Program-made: the position numbers and the translations under genes
Source: JAFAXD01 sp035472475
GTDB lineage: Bacteria; Pseudomonadota; Alphaproteobacteria; Rhizobiales; Xanthobacteraceae
DNA: 14,536 nt
Direction: 5' to 3'
Assembly: GCA_035472475.1 (NCBI GenBank)
Contig: DATIPA010000223.1
Coordinates: 1-14,536 of the forward strand
In this document: piece by piece, positions 1 to 6,172 of the stretch
Numbering within the stretch: the stretch's first letter is position 1
How the letters are laid out: each line of letters starts with the position of its first letter
Notes under the pieces: model-generated
What the model saw: the letters and a program-made list of their open reading frames with translations, nothing else
The model's database searches: none
Told to the model about the DNA's origin: nothing

Positions 1-82
1 CAATATTTTCCACATTTTTCTCGGGTTCGCTTTTCGGCGCGATGACCGCGCGGGAAGGGACATCACTTATGGCGTTTGACAT
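1..82 (-). CDS. 5' end of an unknown gene (partial)
   Basis: On the minus strand an ATG at 82 opens a frame that stays open for 27 codons to the left edge of the window. A strong Shine-Dalgarno sequence, GAGGAG, lies 8 bases upstream (91-96), which makes a real translation start likely. The visible N-terminus begins MSNAISDVPSRAVIAPKSE. It is polar, with no signal peptide or membrane segment, and looks like an unstructured leader. I do not recognise the family. The gene lies downstream of the SnoaL-like gene on the same strand, but an intrinsic terminator at 200-234 separates them, so it probably has its own promoter in 108-199. The start call is fairly secure; the identity is unknown. Confidence 0.5.
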   Translation of the reverse strand, partial: MSNAISDVPSRAVIAPKSEPEKNVENI

Positions 83-83
83 C

Positions 84-107
84 TCAATTACTCCTCGTGT
101 TTGACAT
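84..107 (-). other. Mini-ORF and duplicated start context upstream of the partial gene
   Basis: On the minus strand ATGTCAAAC occurs twice, 25 bases apart (107-99 and 82-74). The second copy is the start of the partial gene. The first opens a 7-codon frame (MSNTRSN, stop at 84-86) that ends one base before the second ATG and contains the GAGGAG ribosome-binding site of the downstream gene. It could be a small tandem duplication that moved the start, or a leader reading frame. Its translation is not demonstrated. Confidence 0.25.
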
Positions 108-160
108 GAGCACGAAGATAGGGCGGCCTGAATCGTGTCTCACTCCGGTCCTTGCTTTTG

Positions 161-172
161 AAATCCGGATTT
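161..172. promoter_or_regulatory. 12-base perfect palindrome, possible operator
   Basis: AAATCCGGATTT is a perfect 12-base palindrome between the terminator at 200-234 and the start of the partial minus-strand gene at 82. That is where a promoter or operator for this gene should lie. No convincing -35/-10 pair was found nearby, so the role is a guess based on symmetry and position. Confidence 0.25.
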
Positions 173-199
173 GTTTGGGCAGATCTGCACCGTGTGCCG

Positions 200-234
200 A
201 AGAGAAAAGGCCCACGCCGAGTCTGGCGTGAGCC
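200..234 (-). terminator. Rho-independent terminator
   Basis: Read on the minus strand, GGCTCACGCC and GGCGTGGGCC pair as a 10-base-pair stem (one T-G wobble) around a 6-base loop, followed directly by TTTTCTCTT. It lies 51 bases after the stop codon of the SnoaL-like gene. This is a textbook intrinsic terminator and should end that transcript before the next minus-strand gene. Confidence 0.8.
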
Positions 235-285
235 CTGAAACCCTCCGTGAGAGGGCACGGCCGGAGAGAATGGCAAGTCAGCGCA

Positions 286-735
286 CTACGCAGCCTTCAA
301 TAGGCCAAGCTGGGTAAGACAGGTCACCCCGTCATCGAGACCGATCTCTTGAACGATTTTGCCGTCCTCCAGCTTCAATACTGTGGTGCCCGTAAAGTGC
401 ATCTTGCGGCCGGTCGAAGCGGGAAGCGATCCCGTCAGGAAATCACTGAACGCCGAACCCGTATGAGTGCCGCCGCCTTCCCACTGACCGACGACATAGT
501 CACCTTCGGCGATCAGGTCCGCAGTGCCCCAGAAATTCAAGTCCGGAAACGCTTTGCGAAAATCCGTCATGAAGGCCTTGATATCATCTCGGCCTCGGCG
601 CGGCTCGTGCAATGAATATTTCAAGAGCATGTTCGGTGCGGCGATCTGATCGACCACAGCAAGATTGCAGGTCTTTCCCCAGAAATCTGTGAACCACCTG
701 CCCACAATCGCCTTGTTGTCTGACTCTTTGCTCAT
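286..735 (-). CDS. SnoaL-like / NTF2-fold protein (ester cyclase family)
   Basis: A 149-residue cytoplasmic protein. Its size and pattern fit the SnoaL-like polyketide-cyclase/ester-cyclase branch of the NTF2 fold: an N-terminal helix ending GRWFTDFWG, a DDIKAFMTDFRKAFPDL segment, then IAEGDYVVGQWEGGGTHTG and the late strand FTGTTVLKLEDGKIVQEIG. These alpha+beta barrels bind small molecules in a hydrophobic cavity. Their substrates cannot be deduced from sequence, and many members are uncharacterised. The ATG at 735 is chosen because AGGAGAG lies just upstream and the family homology starts there; an upstream in-frame ATG at 843 would add 36 residues that do not look like the family. The gene appears to be monocistronic: it has its own leader with an inverted repeat and a good terminator at 200-234. 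The family call is firm; the function is unknown. Confidence 0.85.
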   Translation of the reverse strand: MSKESDNKAIVGRWFTDFWGKTCNLAVVDQIAAPNMLLKYSLHEPRRGRDDIKAFMTDFRKAFPDLNFWGTADLIAEGDYVVGQWEGGGTHTGSAFSDFLTGSLPASTGRKMHFTGTTVLKLEDGKIVQEIGLDDGVTCLTQLGLLKAA

Positions 736-757
736 GGAAACTCTCTCCTTTGTACGA

Positions 758-786
758 TGTCGTCGCTCATCGAACGATCGACGACA
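758..786. promoter_or_regulatory. 8+8 inverted repeat upstream of the SnoaL-like gene
   Basis: TGTCGTCG (758-765) and CGACGACA (779-786) are a perfect 8-base inverted repeat with a 13-base spacer, ending 22 bases upstream of the ATG at 735. The size and spacing suit a dimeric repressor site or a 5' UTR hairpin. No regulator gene is next to it in the window, so its use is inferred only from position. The remaining stretch, 787-1007, is AT-richer and most likely holds the promoter; I see no convincing gene in it. Confidence 0.3.
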
Positions 787-1007
787 GCGCTGTAAGTAGT
801 CCCCGATACAGAACATAAACTCCGATTCTTGCTGCGGTATCAAAATTCACTATCGGTCGCTGCTGCCGTCTGAGCGGAACACGAACACGCGACGCGCAGT
901 GTCGTTTTTGAATTCAAAGGCAAAAAACGGAGTGTCGGCAGTGCCTGTACATACTATTTGTTCTCGAACCAAAGGCAACGCACTCCGCACGCAGATGAGG
1001 ATGATCC

Positions 1008-1256
1008 ATGATTCCGTTTCTTCAGTTCCATACATTGGCCGCAACGCGCGGCGAAGGTCTGCGTCCCGAATTCCTTGATCTGTTCAAACGGCAAGCAGAG
1101 CAGGCCTTTATCAATCCCCTTAGATCGAACGATGACGCTACGCACGAATCGAAGCTCAATTCCTTATCTCCAGAGGAACTCGCCAAGAGAGTGAGGGAGT
1201 TGGCGGATGGATTCTCGACCGACCCTTTAGTGCACGGTGACGATGGTCGGCGCTAA
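1008..1256 (+). CDS. Possible small hypothetical protein, 82 aa
   Basis: This frame opens with ATG at 1008, preceded by GAGGA with about 8 bases of spacing, and runs 82 codons to a TAA. The product is soluble and mixed in charge, with a helical middle (for example SPEELAKRVRELADGF), and shows no signal peptide, membrane segment or motif that I recognise. Its composition looks more protein-like than the overlapping frames on the other strand. It stands alone on the plus strand between the SnoaL-like gene and the hairpin repeat. It could be a real orphan, a remnant of a longer gene, or chance. If it is not a gene, 736-1420 is a non-coding stretch of about 690 bases. Confidence 0.3.
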   Translation: MIPFLQFHTLAATRGEGLRPEFLDLFKRQAEQAFINPLRSNDDATHESKLNSLSPEELAKRVRELADGFSTDPLVHGDDGRR

Positions 1257-1291
1257 CGCGACGAGCAGGGCCTTTGGTCAGCGTCTTGCCG

Positions 1292-1365
1292 ATGTCCGCT
1301 TTGGGTCATAAGCGGACATTGCCAGCGCACTTGGGAATGTCTGCTTTGCACCCGAAAACAGACAT
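1292..1365. repeat. Paired hairpin repeat of the ATGTCCGCTT...AAGCGGACAT type
   Basis: There are two related inverted repeats. At 1292-1319, ATGTCCGCTT and AAGCGGACAT form a perfect 10-base stem around TGGGTCAT. At 1337-1365, ATGTCTG-C-TTT pairs with AAA-A-CAGACAT with one mismatch. In translation these give short peptides such as MSALGHKRT and, on the other strand, MSAYDPKRT. From memory, such peptides recur as spurious small proteins across Bradyrhizobium-like genomes because the DNA is a dispersed intergenic repeat. The hairpins are seen directly; the family membership is recalled, not searched. The reading frames across it should not be annotated as genes. Confidence 0.6.
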
Positions 1366-1391
1366 CGCGTTTTTATGGGTACACGCCCTAG

Positions 1392-1416
1392 CCCGCGGGC
1401 GCGATTCACCCGCGGG
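1392..1416 (-). terminator. Terminator-like hairpin after the minus-strand Bug gene
   Basis: CCCGCGGG occurs at 1392-1399 and again at 1409-1416. Since it is self-complementary, the two copies can pair as an 8-base GC stem with a 9-base loop. The hairpin starts 4 bases after the stop codon of the minus-strand Bug gene. There is no T-run on that strand, so it may protect the 3' end rather than act as a classical intrinsic terminator. Confidence 0.35.
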
Positions 1417-1420
1417 GTTC

Positions 1421-2443
1421 TCATTCCACGTTGACGTTGGCGGCCTTCACGACCGCCGCCCACAGCGCATACTCATCGGCGAGTAATTCACCACACTCGC
1501 GCGGCGTTCCGATCTTGACGTCGGCGCCGAGCGCGTCCAGCCGCGCGCGCGTCGCAGGATCGTTCAGGCTCGCGCGGAAGGCCGCGTTGAGCTTGTCGAC
1601 GACATCTGCAGGCGTTCCGGCAGGCGCGACCACGCCGAGCCAGAATGGCGCGACCAGCTTCGGATAGCCTGCTTCGGCCGTGGTCGGCACATCCGGCAAT
1701 TTCGTGGAGCGCGCCACCATGGTGACGGCGATCGGCCGCACCGCGCCGGATTGGATGTGCGGGAGGACCGTCGTGCTGGGGTCGGTGGCGATCTGAATCT
1801 CGCCAGCCAACAGGGCAGCAAGCATCGGCGCCGTGCCGCGATAGGGCACGTGCACAAAGTTGGTCCCGGTCTCGAGCTTGAACAATTCAGCCAGCAGGTG
1901 CGTTCCGGTGCCGAATCCCTGCGAGCCCCAGCTCAGCTTGCCCGGATTAGCCTTGGCGTAAGCCGCGACGTCGGCCAGCGATTTCACCGGCAGGTCCGGA
2001 TGCACGCAAATGTATTGCGGCGTTTCGATGAGCTTGGCGACCGGCGTGAAATCCTTGAACGGGTCGTATCCGATATTCTTGTGCACTGCCGGGCCGGTCG
2101 TCAGCGACCCTCCCGGCGTCATCAGAATCGTATAGCCGTCGGGATCTGCGGTCGCGACCACCTTCGCACCAACGCTACCGCCGGCGCCGCCGCCACGGTT
2201 CTCGATGATGATGCTTTGGCCGAGCACCGTGCCGAGCCGATCCGAAATGATCCGCGCCATGCCGTCGGTCCGTCCGCCCGCCGGGAACGGCACGATCACC
2301 TTGATCGGCCGGCTCGGATAGGTCACGGCTTGTGACTGCGCGTTCGCGAAGCCGATCAGGTGAAGCGCGCACCCAGCGCACAGCGCGGCCGCAAGCAGCG
2401 ATTGCAACGCTTGGGTCGGCGCGGAAGCGCGTTGACTACCCAT
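1421..2443 (-). CDS. Bug/TctC-family periplasmic solute-binding protein
   Basis: A 340-residue exported protein of the Bug family (tripartite tricarboxylate transporter receptor, TctC-like). Residues 1-36 are a signal peptide: a polar start, the hydrophobic stretch LLAAALCAGCALHLIGF, and a cleavage site after ANA. The mature part opens with the family signature YPSRPIKVIVPFPAGG, followed by IIIENRGGGAGGSVGA and ADPDGYTIL, which line the ligand pocket. Next come the hinge regions FVHVPYRGTAPMLAAL and the late LPDVPTTAEAGYP motif. Family members bind small carboxylates or similar organic acids in the periplasm and pass them to a TctAB membrane pair, but no tctA or tctB is adjacent. Orphan Bug genes like this are common in beta- and alphaproteobacteria. 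The start at 2443 has AGGAGG close upstream. It is divergent from a second Bug gene. The ligand is unknown. Confidence 0.93.
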   Translation of the reverse strand: MGSQRASAPTQALQSLLAAALCAGCALHLIGFANAQSQAVTYPSRPIKVIVPFPAGGRTDGMARIISDRLGTVLGQSIIIENRGGGAGGSVGAKVVATADPDGYTILMTPGGSLTTGPAVHKNIGYDPFKDFTPVAKLIETPQYICVHPDLPVKSLADVAAYAKANPGKLSWGSQGFGTGTHLLAELFKLETGTNFVHVPYRGTAPMLAALLAGEIQIATDPSTTVLPHIQSGAVRPIAVTMVARSTKLPDVPTTAEAGYPKLVAPFWLGVVAPAGTPADVVDKLNAAFRASLNDPATRARLDALGADVKIGTPRECGELLADEYALWAAVVKAANVNVE

Positions 2444-2456
2444 CGGTCCTCCTCAC

Positions 2457-2511
2457 GTCACCGTGACAGCGGTGGCAGCAAAGCCAAACACCGTATCACC
2501 CATTTGGGTGA
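2457..2511. promoter_or_regulatory. Inverted repeats in the divergent Bug promoter region
   Basis: The 148-base gap between the two divergent Bug genes (2444-2591) holds a perfect 7+7 inverted repeat, TCACCCA-TT-TGGGTGA (2496-2511), and a smaller GTCAC-C-GTGAC (2457-2467). A further short palindrome, TTGAA-A-TTCAA, lies at 2526-2536. The 16-base element is a plausible dimeric regulator site able to control both genes. No clear -35/-10 pair could be assigned, and no regulator gene is beside it. Confidence 0.4.
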
Positions 2512-2591
2512 CGACACCGCGCTTTTTGAAATTCAACTGTACGCCCGCAGGTCGCAAGGCCGACAAGCACACCGTCGTGGGGCAACAGCTG

Positions 2592-3614
2592 ATGAAACTG
2601 ACATACCGGTGCGGTAATCTTCTGATCGCGGCGTTGTTGATGGGCGTCCTATGCGCGACCACGTACAGCGGCGGCGACGCTTTGCTTTCACCCGCGCAGG
2701 CGCAGGATAGCGCGCATACTTGGCCGCTCAAACCGATCCACGCCGTAGTGCCATTCACTCCTGGGAGTGCGACCGACATTGTTGCACGCGCGGTCTTCGA
2801 ACCGCTGTCGCGCGAGCTCGGTCAGTCGATCATCGTCGAAAACCGCCCCGGCGCCGGCGGTATGATCGGCGCCGGGATGGTCGCCAAGGCCGACCCTGAC
2901 GGATATTTGCTTCTGGTGAGCTCGTCGTCTCACACCATCATCCCGGCGCTCTATCCGAGAGTGCCCTACGACACCGTGCAGGATTTCACCGGAGTGATTC
3001 CACTTGGAAGTCTGCCCAACGTTCTGGTGGTGGCCCCGTCCAAAGGCTTCCACAGCGTGAATGATTTGGTCGCCGCCGCCAAAGCCAGTCCCGGCATGAT
3101 GACCTACGCCTCCGCCGGCGTCGGAAGCGCCACCCATTTCGCCGTCGAACGCTTTCGTCTCAGTGCGGGATTGGAAGGTGTGCACGTGCCGTTTCGCGGG
3201 ACGCCGGAAGCCGCTACCGAAGTCATGACCGGACGGGTCGACTTCTTCTTTGGGCCCTTGGCCTCGCTCCTCCCATTGATCCGCGACGGGAAACTCGTTG
3301 CATTGGCGGTGAGCACGCCGAAGCGTGCCGCCGCGCTTCCCGACGTGCCGACGACCCTCGAGGCGGGCTTCGCCAATTCCGATTACACCTTCTGGGTTGC
3401 AATGTTTGCGCGGGCCAAGACGCCCGACCCGATCGTGGAGAAGCTCCACGACGCCACCCGCAAAACTTTAGCGAGCGCCGGCCTGCAAGATAAACTGGCT
3501 GAGCTTGGTGTTGACCCGATGGATATGGAGCCTGCCGATCTCGACACCTTGGTGCGAACTGAAATCGCCATCAACACGCCCTTGGTCAGAGCGGCGCACA
3601 TTCAGGCCAATTAG
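2592..3614 (+). CDS. Bug/TctC-family periplasmic solute-binding protein (second, divergent)
   Basis: A second 340-residue Bug/TctC-type receptor. The signal peptide covers about residues 1-38 (MKLTYRCGN, then the hydrophobic LLIAALLMGVLCA, cleavage after AQA). The mature protein begins WPLKPIHAVVPFTPGSATDI, then SIIVENRPGAGGMIGAGM and ADPDGYLLL, and later GVHVPFRGTPEAATEVMTG and LPDVPTTLEAGF, all in family order. It clearly differs from its divergent neighbour, so it is not a recent duplicate. The ATG at 2592 is chosen because it puts a normal signal peptide at the N-terminus; the frame is open upstream to an ATG at 2463, but the extra 43 residues resemble no leader. The ribosome site (GTGGGG) is weak. 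It ends 87 bases before the convergent cobB stop. Function: periplasmic capture of an unidentified organic acid; no transporter membrane subunits are nearby. Confidence 0.92.
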   Translation: MKLTYRCGNLLIAALLMGVLCATTYSGGDALLSPAQAQDSAHTWPLKPIHAVVPFTPGSATDIVARAVFEPLSRELGQSIIVENRPGAGGMIGAGMVAKADPDGYLLLVSSSSHTIIPALYPRVPYDTVQDFTGVIPLGSLPNVLVVAPSKGFHSVNDLVAAAKASPGMMTYASAGVGSATHFAVERFRLSAGLEGVHVPFRGTPEAATEVMTGRVDFFFGPLASLLPLIRDGKLVALAVSTPKRAAALPDVPTTLEAGFANSDYTFWVAMFARAKTPDPIVEKLHDATRKTLASAGLQDKLAELGVDPMDMEPADLDTLVRTEIAINTPLVRAAHIQAN

Positions 3615-3651
3615 CAGGGCTGTTGGTCAGACCCGAGCTCCGGACGATCTA

Positions 3652-3684
3652 CCCGATTTGCGTTCATGTGATTCCGCAATCGGG
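3652..3684. terminator. Hairpin between convergent Bug gene and cobB
   Basis: CCCGATT-T-GCG (3652-3662) pairs with CGC-AATCGGG (3675-3684): a 10-base-pair stem with one bulged T and a 12-base loop, in the middle of the 87-base gap between two converging genes. The place is right for a bidirectional terminator. Neither side has a T-run, so termination strength is doubtful. Confidence 0.35.
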
Positions 3685-3701
3685 GCATTCGGCGCAAAGC
3701 C

Positions 3702-5015
3702 CTAGTTCCGCGCGATCGCGTGAAAGAACGTGCCGCTGACGTTGTGCCGGCGCCCGCCGGCGCGACCGAGCGACGTGGGTCCGGCATCGGCGAGGTCGAC
3801 CAGCGGCGCATCATTGCCGGTTTCGATCAGGCTCGCGTAGTGAAACTCGTGTCCCCGGATCACGCGGCCGGATCTGCCCAGCGGCCCATCGGCGAGCAGT
3901 CGCGCCTCGCGATAGCCGAGGTGAAGTTTGCGCCGCGCGAAGCTCGTCGCATGGCCGAGCAGCCCGATCATTGCGTGCCGCTTGCCTGATGAATCTTCCA
4001 GGCCTTCGCCGAGCACCATGTAGCCTCCGCATTCGCCGTGCACGGCGTGCGTCTGCGCGAAACGTGCAAGGCCAATCCGAAACCGATCGGCCGCCGCCAG
4101 TGCGCCGGCGAAAAGCTCGGGATAGCCGCCCGGCAGCCAGCACGCGTCGCAGGTCGCGCCCGGCGCCTCGTCGGCAAGCGGCGAGAATGGAAAAATTTCC
4201 GCACCGGCACGCCGCCAAGCTTCAACGACGTGCGGATAGATGAAGCTGAATGCCTGATCGCACGCAAGCGCGATGCGCTGACCTGGCGGATCTAAGGCGG
4301 TGACATGCGTCGAGGTCGCCAGCGCAAGCGGGGCCGCGAGCGCGAGCGCGCGGTCGAGATCGAAATTGGTGTTCGCTATCGCGGCCAGGTGATCGAGCCG
4401 CGCCGCGAGATCGGCATGCTCGGCCGCCTGCACCAGGCCGAGGTGGCGTTCCGGCAGCGCCAGTTGCTGATCGCGTGGCAACGCGCCGAGCACCGGTATG
4501 TCGAGCGCAGCAAGGGCGTCTGCCACCAGCTCGCGATGGCGCTCGCTGCCGACCCGGTTGAGGATCACGCCGGCGATCCGCACCGCGGGATCGTGCGCCG
4601 CAAATCCGCGGACGACGGCGGCCGCCGATTGCGACTGGCCATGCACGTCGAGGACGAGCAGCACCGGCAACCCGAAATGGGAGGCGAGATCGGCGGTGGT
4701 CCCGCGCCGGCCCGGTGCGCCGGCGACGCCATCGAACAAGCCCATGACTCCTTCGATCACCAGCAATTCGGTGCCGTCGGCGGCGCGCGCGGCTAGCGCA
4801 TCCAGCAGCGGCGGCGGCATCGCCCAGCTGTCGAGATTGACTGCTGCCGCTCCGGTGGCGGCGGCGTGAAACGCCGGGTCGATATAGTCAGGACCGGCTT
4901 TCGCGGCGCGGACCTTGACGCCACGGCGCGCCAGCGCAGCCAACAACGCGAGCGTCACCGTGGTCTTGCCGGAGCCCGACCGCGTTGCCGCAATGATCAG
5001 CCCGCGTGTCGTCAT
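3702..5015 (-). CDS. cobB: Hydrogenobyrinic acid a,c-diamide synthase CobB (CobB/CbiA family)
   Basis: A 437-residue cytosolic amidotransferase, the usual length for the family. It converts hydrogenobyrinic acid to the a,c-diamide using glutamine and ATP, the last step before cobalt insertion. The N-terminal dethiobiotin-synthetase-like domain carries the P-loop ATRSGSGKTT (residues 10-19) and AAKAGPDYIDP. The C-terminal class I glutaminase domain has LPGGYPEL, the nucleophile Cys329 in HGECGGYMVLG, and the histidine-rich GHEFHY near 388-393. The ATG at 5015 begins MTTRGLIIAA right at the fold; an in-frame ATG at 5138 would lie deep inside the divergent cbiD and is rejected. CobB follows cobM in direction but is cut off from it by the opposing cbiD. 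With CobN in the same cluster the substrate is probably metal-free (aerobic-type), although CbiA enzymes using cobyrinic acid look alike. Confidence 0.97.
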   Translation of the reverse strand: MTTRGLIIAATRSGSGKTTVTLALLAALARRGVKVRAAKAGPDYIDPAFHAAATGAAAVNLDSWAMPPPLLDALAARAADGTELLVIEGVMGLFDGVAGAPGRRGTTADLASHFGLPVLLVLDVHGQSQSAAAVVRGFAAHDPAVRIAGVILNRVGSERHRELVADALAALDIPVLGALPRDQQLALPERHLGLVQAAEHADLAARLDHLAAIANTNFDLDRALALAAPLALATSTHVTALDPPGQRIALACDQAFSFIYPHVVEAWRRAGAEIFPFSPLADEAPGATCDACWLPGGYPELFAGALAAADRFRIGLARFAQTHAVHGECGGYMVLGEGLEDSSGKRHAMIGLLGHATSFARRKLHLGYREARLLADGPLGRSGRVIRGHEFHYASLIETGNDAPLVDLADAGPTSLGRAGGRRHNVSGTFFHAIARN

Positions 5016-5053
5016 CAAGCTTGCCTGTCGTTGGTCGTGATATATGCCAAGCC
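5016..5053. promoter_or_regulatory. 38-base divergent gap between cobB and cbiD
   Basis: These 38 bases are all that separates the start codons of cobB and cbiD. The core GATATATGCC is the only AT-rich spot and could serve as part of a -10 region for either gene. Neither gene has a strong Shine-Dalgarno sequence here. The gap is too short for two full non-overlapping promoters, so at least one promoter must overlap the opposite coding region, or cobB is expressed from read-through. Confidence 0.3.
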
Positions 5054-6172
5054 ATGACCAAGCAGGATCGGCCGCTGCGGCGAGGCTGGACCACCGGAAC
5101 CTGCGCCACCGCGGCCGCCAAAGCCGCTTTCGGCGCACTGATAACCGGCGAGTTCGTCGATCCGATCGAGGTGACGCTGCCGCGCGGTCAAACGCCGACC
5201 TTCGCGCTCGCGCTCGCCCGCACGGAACCCGGCTCTGCCACCGCCGGCGTGGTCAAGGACGCGGGTGATGATCCCGACGTTACCCACGGCGCGCTGATCC
5301 TGGCGACCGCGCGTGCCGGCGCACCCGGCAGCGGCGTTACGTTTCGCGCCGGCGAGGGTGTCGGAACGGTGACGCGGGCGGGTCTCGCCATCGGGCCGGG
5401 CGAGCCGGCAATCAATCCGGTGCCACGCCAGATGATCCGCGACGCGATCGTACAGGTCGCAACGCGCGTCGGCTGCGCCGGCGACGTCGAGATCGAAATT
5501 GCCATACCGGGCGGCGAAGCGCTTGCCCAGAAGACGCTCAATCCGCGACTCGGCATCGTTGGCGGCCTCTCGATCCTCGGCACCACCGGCGTCGTCGTGC
5601 CGTATTCGTGCTCGGCCTGGATTCATTCGATCTATCGCGGCGTCGATGTCGCGCGCGCGGCCGGGCTCGACCACATTGCCGGATCGACCGGCTCGACCTC
5701 GGAGGCCTGTGTGCAGAAGCTCTATGGCCTGCCCGAGATCGCGCTGATCGACATGGGCGACTTCGTCGGGGGGATGCTCAAGTACGTGCGCACCCATCCG
5801 GTTCCGCGCGTCACCATCGCCGGCGGCGTCGCCAAGATCAGCAAGCTTGCGCAGGGCCTGCTCGATCTGCATTCGAAGCGCGGCGCGGTCGATCTTGCGG
5901 CGCTCGCGGAGGTCGCGCGGGCTGCCGGCGGATCGAATGAGCTGCACGCACAGATTCTCGGCGCCAACACCGCCGCCGAAGCGTTTGCGCTGGCGGCCAA
6001 ACACAACATCGCGCTCGGCGATCAGGTCGCCGCGGCAGCGCGCGCGACCGCCGCGCGAGTGGTCGAAGACGCGGGCGTTGCGGTCGAGGTCGTGATGTTC
6101 GATCGCGAGGGGCATCTGGTGGGGCGCACGCCGTTTGATCACGATCCGGCTCCGCGAAAGCGCCGGCGGTAA
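5054..6172 (+). CDS. cbiD: CbiD-type precorrin-5B C1-methyltransferase
   Basis: A 372-residue cytosolic enzyme. It matches CbiD, the S-adenosylmethionine-dependent C1 methyltransferase of the oxygen-independent corrin route, and not CobF. The N-terminus has the hallmark GWTTGTCATAAAKAA (residues 11-25). VKDAGDDPD (67-75), NPRLGIVGGLSILGTTG (163-179) and GGVAKISKLAQG follow. The ATG at 5054 starts MTKQDRPLRRG just ahead of the signature. The frame is open to an ATG at 5006, but that start would overlap cobB, so 5054 is preferred; the ribosome site is weak. The gene faces opposite to its neighbours: 38 bases divergent from cobB, and overlapping the cobM 3' end by 34 bases, so its basic tail (RKRRR) is coded antisense to cobM. 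No CobF is present in the window, so CbiD may carry out C1 methylation; the native substrate (cobalt-containing or metal-free) is uncertain. Confidence 0.95.
   Translation: MTKQDRPLRRGWTTGTCATAAAKAAFGALITGEFVDPIEVTLPRGQTPTFALALARTEPGSATAGVVKDAGDDPDVTHGALILATARAGAPGSGVTFRAGEGVGTVTRAGLAIGPGEPAINPVPRQMIRDAIVQVATRVGCAGDVEIEIAIPGGEALAQKTLNPRLGIVGGLSILGTTGVVVPYSCSAWIHSIYRGVDVARAAGLDHIAGSTGSTSEACVQKLYGLPEIALIDMGDFVGGMLKYVRTHPVPRVTIAGGVAKISKLAQGLLDLHSKRGAVDLAALAEVARAAGGSNELHAQILGANTAAEAFALAAKHNIALGDQVAAAARATAARVVEDAGVAVEVVMFDREGHLVGRTPFDHDPAPRKRRR

Noticed and set aside
928..987. CGGAGTG and CACTCCG arms with a repeated AAAGGCAA nearby
   Set aside because: Seven-base arms 46 bases apart are close to what chance gives, and no gene start is placed to use them.
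1274..1486. 70-codon plus-strand frame beginning MVSVLPMSALGHKRT
   Set aside because: It is made of the hairpin repeat and the antisense of the Bug gene 3' end; the peptide is a known type of repeat-derived false protein.
2688..3449. 253-codon minus-strand frame opposite the second Bug gene
   Set aside because: It has no recognisable motif and lies fully antisense to a well-supported Bug protein with a signal peptide.
5015..6142. 375-codon minus-strand frame opposite cbiD
   Set aside because: It is an antisense shadow of cbiD in GC-rich DNA. It shows no family motif, while the plus strand has all the CbiD signatures.
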